A stretch of 64,000 nucleotides of DNA from CAZBWW01 sp964496005 (GTDB lineage: Bacteria > Patescibacteriota > WWE3 > UBA101185 > UBA10185): positions 1-64,000 of the forward strand of contig CAZBWW010000001.1 in NCBI GenBank assembly GCA_964496005.1, given 5' to 3'. Position 1 is the stretch's first letter. Every line of letters starts with the position of its first letter. A program made the position numbers and the translations under genes. Of the stretch, positions 62,258 to 64,000 are shown piece after piece. The notes beneath the pieces are model-generated. The model did no database searches, was not told the DNA's origin, and saw only the letters and a program-made list of their open reading frames with translations.

Positions 62258-63382
62258 CTAATTAACAATCTGAATCTGCGCAGAGGACTTTTTAGCAAAG
62301 TTTTTTATGGATCCAATCATGACTTCCACAGACACATCGCCGAATAACGATTTATAAAAATTTGTGAGATTTTGCATGACAATTTCCGGATCACCATCAA
62401 TTCGAACCGATAAATCGGGATTTACTGTTAATCCTGGAATATCATTTGTTTTTTGCACTACCTCCGAGCCAACAATCTTCTCTTGATCTTTTAGTAAATC
62501 ACCTATTAATTGCTCGTATACCTCTTTGCTTTCTACACCGGACAGTTTAATTGGATTCTCAGTAATTTTTAACAGTTTTACTACATGGTCGGGTAGAAAT
62601 TTTAGATCAAAAGCGCATAAAGCGACAGCCATTACGATATATGCGGTCATAAAAACAAAATCGCTCATACCTGCGGCATTCCACAAGTCATTAAATGTTT
62701 TGTACAAAAAAAGTGAATCTGCTACATACTGAACACACAAAGCAATGAGAATTAAGCGAACTTTGTTTTTCATAATACCGCCAAGCAAATTTCTGGACAA
62801 AAAGTAGGCGACAAGTGCGAGTGCGACATAAATTGCTTGACCAAGTGGGTAGCCAAAGTCAAGAAAAGTTACTAGTGGAGACTCTGGGTCGATCTCGTAA
62901 TTACGAAGGAATGCAATATATGAAATAACCATCATCATAATCGGCATGCCGATAGCCAATATTTTATATTTAACCTGTTTCAAAGAAATACCGGATCCGC
63001 TTACTTTAGCAAGTTGCCATACGGCGTAAATGTAAATTAAGATACTGCCAAAATAAAAAACCTCACCAAACGAGGGATAGGGATTTTCGATATTGTATAC
63101 ATAGAAATAGATTGCGTAACAGACCTGCCCTAAAAATTGAAATAGTAACCCGATTGAAAAAAATGTTAATGATCTACCTAAAATGCTTTTTAATCCGCCC
63201 CATTCCTTAGCAATTAATAAACCTGCAACAGCGCCAATGCCAGCTATAATGCCATAAGTGTCTGTGAAGTGATCTCTAAGCGCAGCACCTTCGGGAACAT
63301 AAAATTGAATATATACCCATACGGCAACATAAACCAAGTACAACGCTATTGACAGATATTTTAGACCATTTTTATAATTCAC
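62258..63382 (-). CDS. Polytopic membrane protein, possible sensor partner of the kinase
   Basis: 374 residues from a GTG start. About eight helices over residues 8-270, with W/Y-rich turns, then a soluble C-terminal domain of about 100 residues (EVYEQLIGDLLKDQEKIVG and NLTNFYKSLFGDVSVEVM). The layout recalls membrane sensor domains without a kinase of their own. TATAAT on the reverse strand lies 11 nt upstream. Same strand as the kinase and 54 nt away, so probably one unit. No family recognised. Confidence 0.7.
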   Translation of the reverse strand: MNYKNGLKYLSIALYLVYVAVWVYIQFYVPEGAALRDHFTDTYGIIAGIGAVAGLLIAKEWGGLKSILGRSLTFFSIGLLFQFLGQVCYAIYFYVYNIENPYPSFGEVFYFGSILIYIYAVWQLAKVSGSGISLKQVKYKILAIGMPIMMMVISYIAFLRNYEIDPESPLVTFLDFGYPLGQAIYVALALVAYFLSRNLLGGIMKNKVRLILIALCVQYVADSLFLYKTFNDLWNAAGMSDFVFMTAYIVMAVALCAFDLKFLPDHVVKLLKITENPIKLSGVESKEVYEQLIGDLLKDQEKIVGSEVVQKTNDIPGLTVNPDLSVRIDGDPEIVMQNLTNFYKSLFGDVSVEVMIGSIKNFAKKSSAQIQIVN

Positions 63383-63439
63383 GCGTTAGTAAAATTATAT
63401 ACACAAATAGAATAAATGGGCAACTTCTATTCTACTTGT

Positions 63440-63445
63440 TATACT
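63440..63445 (+). promoter_or_regulatory. Extended -10 (TGT-TATACT) of the DUF2156 gene
   Basis: Same TGT-TATACT string as before prfB and secD; 10 nt to the ATG at 63456. Confidence 0.5.
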
Positions 63446-63455
63446 TGCTAGTTGT

Positions 63456-64000
63456 ATGAGTATACCAACGTTCCCAAAATTTGAAACCATATCACCTAAA
63501 CATAAAGAGACAATTGATAAGGTGTATAAAGTATTTGCTCCGTATTGTGATTTTAACTTTCAAAATATTTACAACTGGAGTGATTCAAAAACACCATCTG
63601 CAGTCTCGTTGCTAAATGACAATTTAGTAGTTAAAATGGTTGATTTTACTTCGGAGAAAGAAATTTTAACATTCATTGGTAAGAATCAACTACTGCCAAC
63701 CGTGTTACAGTTGCTTGAAAGAAGCGAAGAACTTAAGGTTGTACCTGAAGAGTGCATCACACCAGAGTTAACGGATTCAGGTTTATTTGAGATAGTGGAA
63801 GACGATGGGAATCATGATTATATTTTAAGTGTTGAAAAGTTGGCAAAACTAAGAGGTAGGGAACTAAAATCCAAACGAGGTAGAGTAAATAAATTTAAAC
63901 GTTTATTCCCACACATTATTGTTAAAAACATGGATTTGACAAAAAACAAAACACAAGATGGGATTTTGCAGGTTGTTAAACAGTGGGCCAGTAATAAAAA
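63456..64000 (+). CDS. DUF2156-type (LPG synthetase C-terminal) protein, partial
   Basis: At least 181 residues; the frame is open at the window end. FNFQNIYNWSDSKTPSAVSL and YILSVEKLAKLRGRELKSKRGRVNKFKRLFP match the DUF2156 GNAT-like fold found in phosphatidylglycerol lysyltransferases and in many CPR proteins. It may be an aminoacyl or acyl transferase. The C-terminal half is outside the window, so active-site residues cannot be checked. Confidence 0.7.
   Translation, partial: MSIPTFPKFETISPKHKETIDKVYKVFAPYCDFNFQNIYNWSDSKTPSAVSLLNDNLVVKMVDFTSEKEILTFIGKNQLLPTVLQLLERSEELKVVPEECITPELTDSGLFEIVEDDGNHDYILSVEKLAKLRGRELKSKRGRVNKFKRLFPHIIVKNMDLTKNKTQDGILQVVKQWASNK

Noticed and set aside
1..64000. 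Alternative genetic code (UGA as Gly)
   Set aside because: Genes such as recX, map and the XRE regulator end at TGA, and RF2 is encoded; no in-frame TGA interrupts conserved proteins.
1..64000. CRISPR arrays, insertion sequences, prophage or integrase genes
   Set aside because: No spaced direct-repeat arrays, transposase or recombinase motifs were found; the FG-GAP DNA repeats are coding.

Overview
The window is 64 kb of an AT-rich genome packed with genes. It looks like a Candidate Phyla Radiation (Patescibacteria) bacterium. The evidence is a long ribosomal superoperon that lacks rpmD (uL30) between rpsE and rplO, a shortened uL3, a zinc-type uS14, an archaeal-type AspRS, a SipW/TasA-type secreted protein, many short anchored proteins of unknown function, and very short intergenic spaces. 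TGA serves as a normal stop and an RF2 gene is present, so the genetic code is standard (not the UGA=Gly code of Gracilibacteria/Absconditabacteria). I cannot name the phylum from sequence alone. No tRNA, rRNA, CRISPR array, transposase or integrase was seen. Two runs of exactly 10 N (6733-6742 in rpoB, 49928-49937 in aspS) look like assembly gaps; the second breaks the aspS reading frame artificially.

Layout. 1-3.0 kb: a phosphoribosyltransferase-like gene cut by the window edge, two orphan proteins and a HAD phosphatase. 2.8-3.0 kb: a promoter, a folded RNA and a terminator that look like a small RNA gene, followed by an orphan membrane protein. 3.7-16.5 kb: lepB, rpoB, rpoC, rpsL, rpsG, fusA, an orphan membrane gene framed by a duplicated fusA 3' end, and tuf. 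16.6-32.6 kb: rpsJ, a strong terminator, then the S10/spc/alpha-type gene series with secY, ybaB, adk, map, infA, rpmJ, rpoA, rplQ, rplM and rpsI. 32.6-37.1 kb: a secreted seven-repeat FG-GAP propeller, an XRE regulator divergent from radC, a TasA-like protein and a tiny orphan ORF. 37.2-45.6 kb: a structured element, a membrane-anchored Clp ATPase, prfB, a DUF3048 protein, a winged-helix protein, secD and secF. 45.6-57.2 kb: a second structured RNA candidate, recJ, a T-box leader controlling aspS-ybaK, a D-Ala-D-Ala carboxypeptidase homologue, gltX, recA and recX. 57.2-64 kb: a small orphan ORF with a three-way-junction RNA, rny, ymdB, HU, a histidine kinase with a membrane partner, and a DUF2156 protein cut by the window edge.

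Functionally the region is the core expression machinery (RNA polymerase, ribosome, elongation and release factors, two aminoacyl-tRNA synthetases), protein export (SecY, SecDF, LepB), DNA repair (RecJ, RecA, RecX, RadC) and RNA turnover (RNase Y, YmdB).

Two expression styles are visible. Many genes begin 6-8 nt after a TATAAT-like -10 box, often with an upstream TGn, which predicts leaderless mRNAs. Operon genes and a set of orphan genes instead have clear Shine-Dalgarno sites. Several orphan genes with their own promoters and terminators, and four structured-RNA candidates, sit between housekeeping genes. These are the parts least explained by known families.
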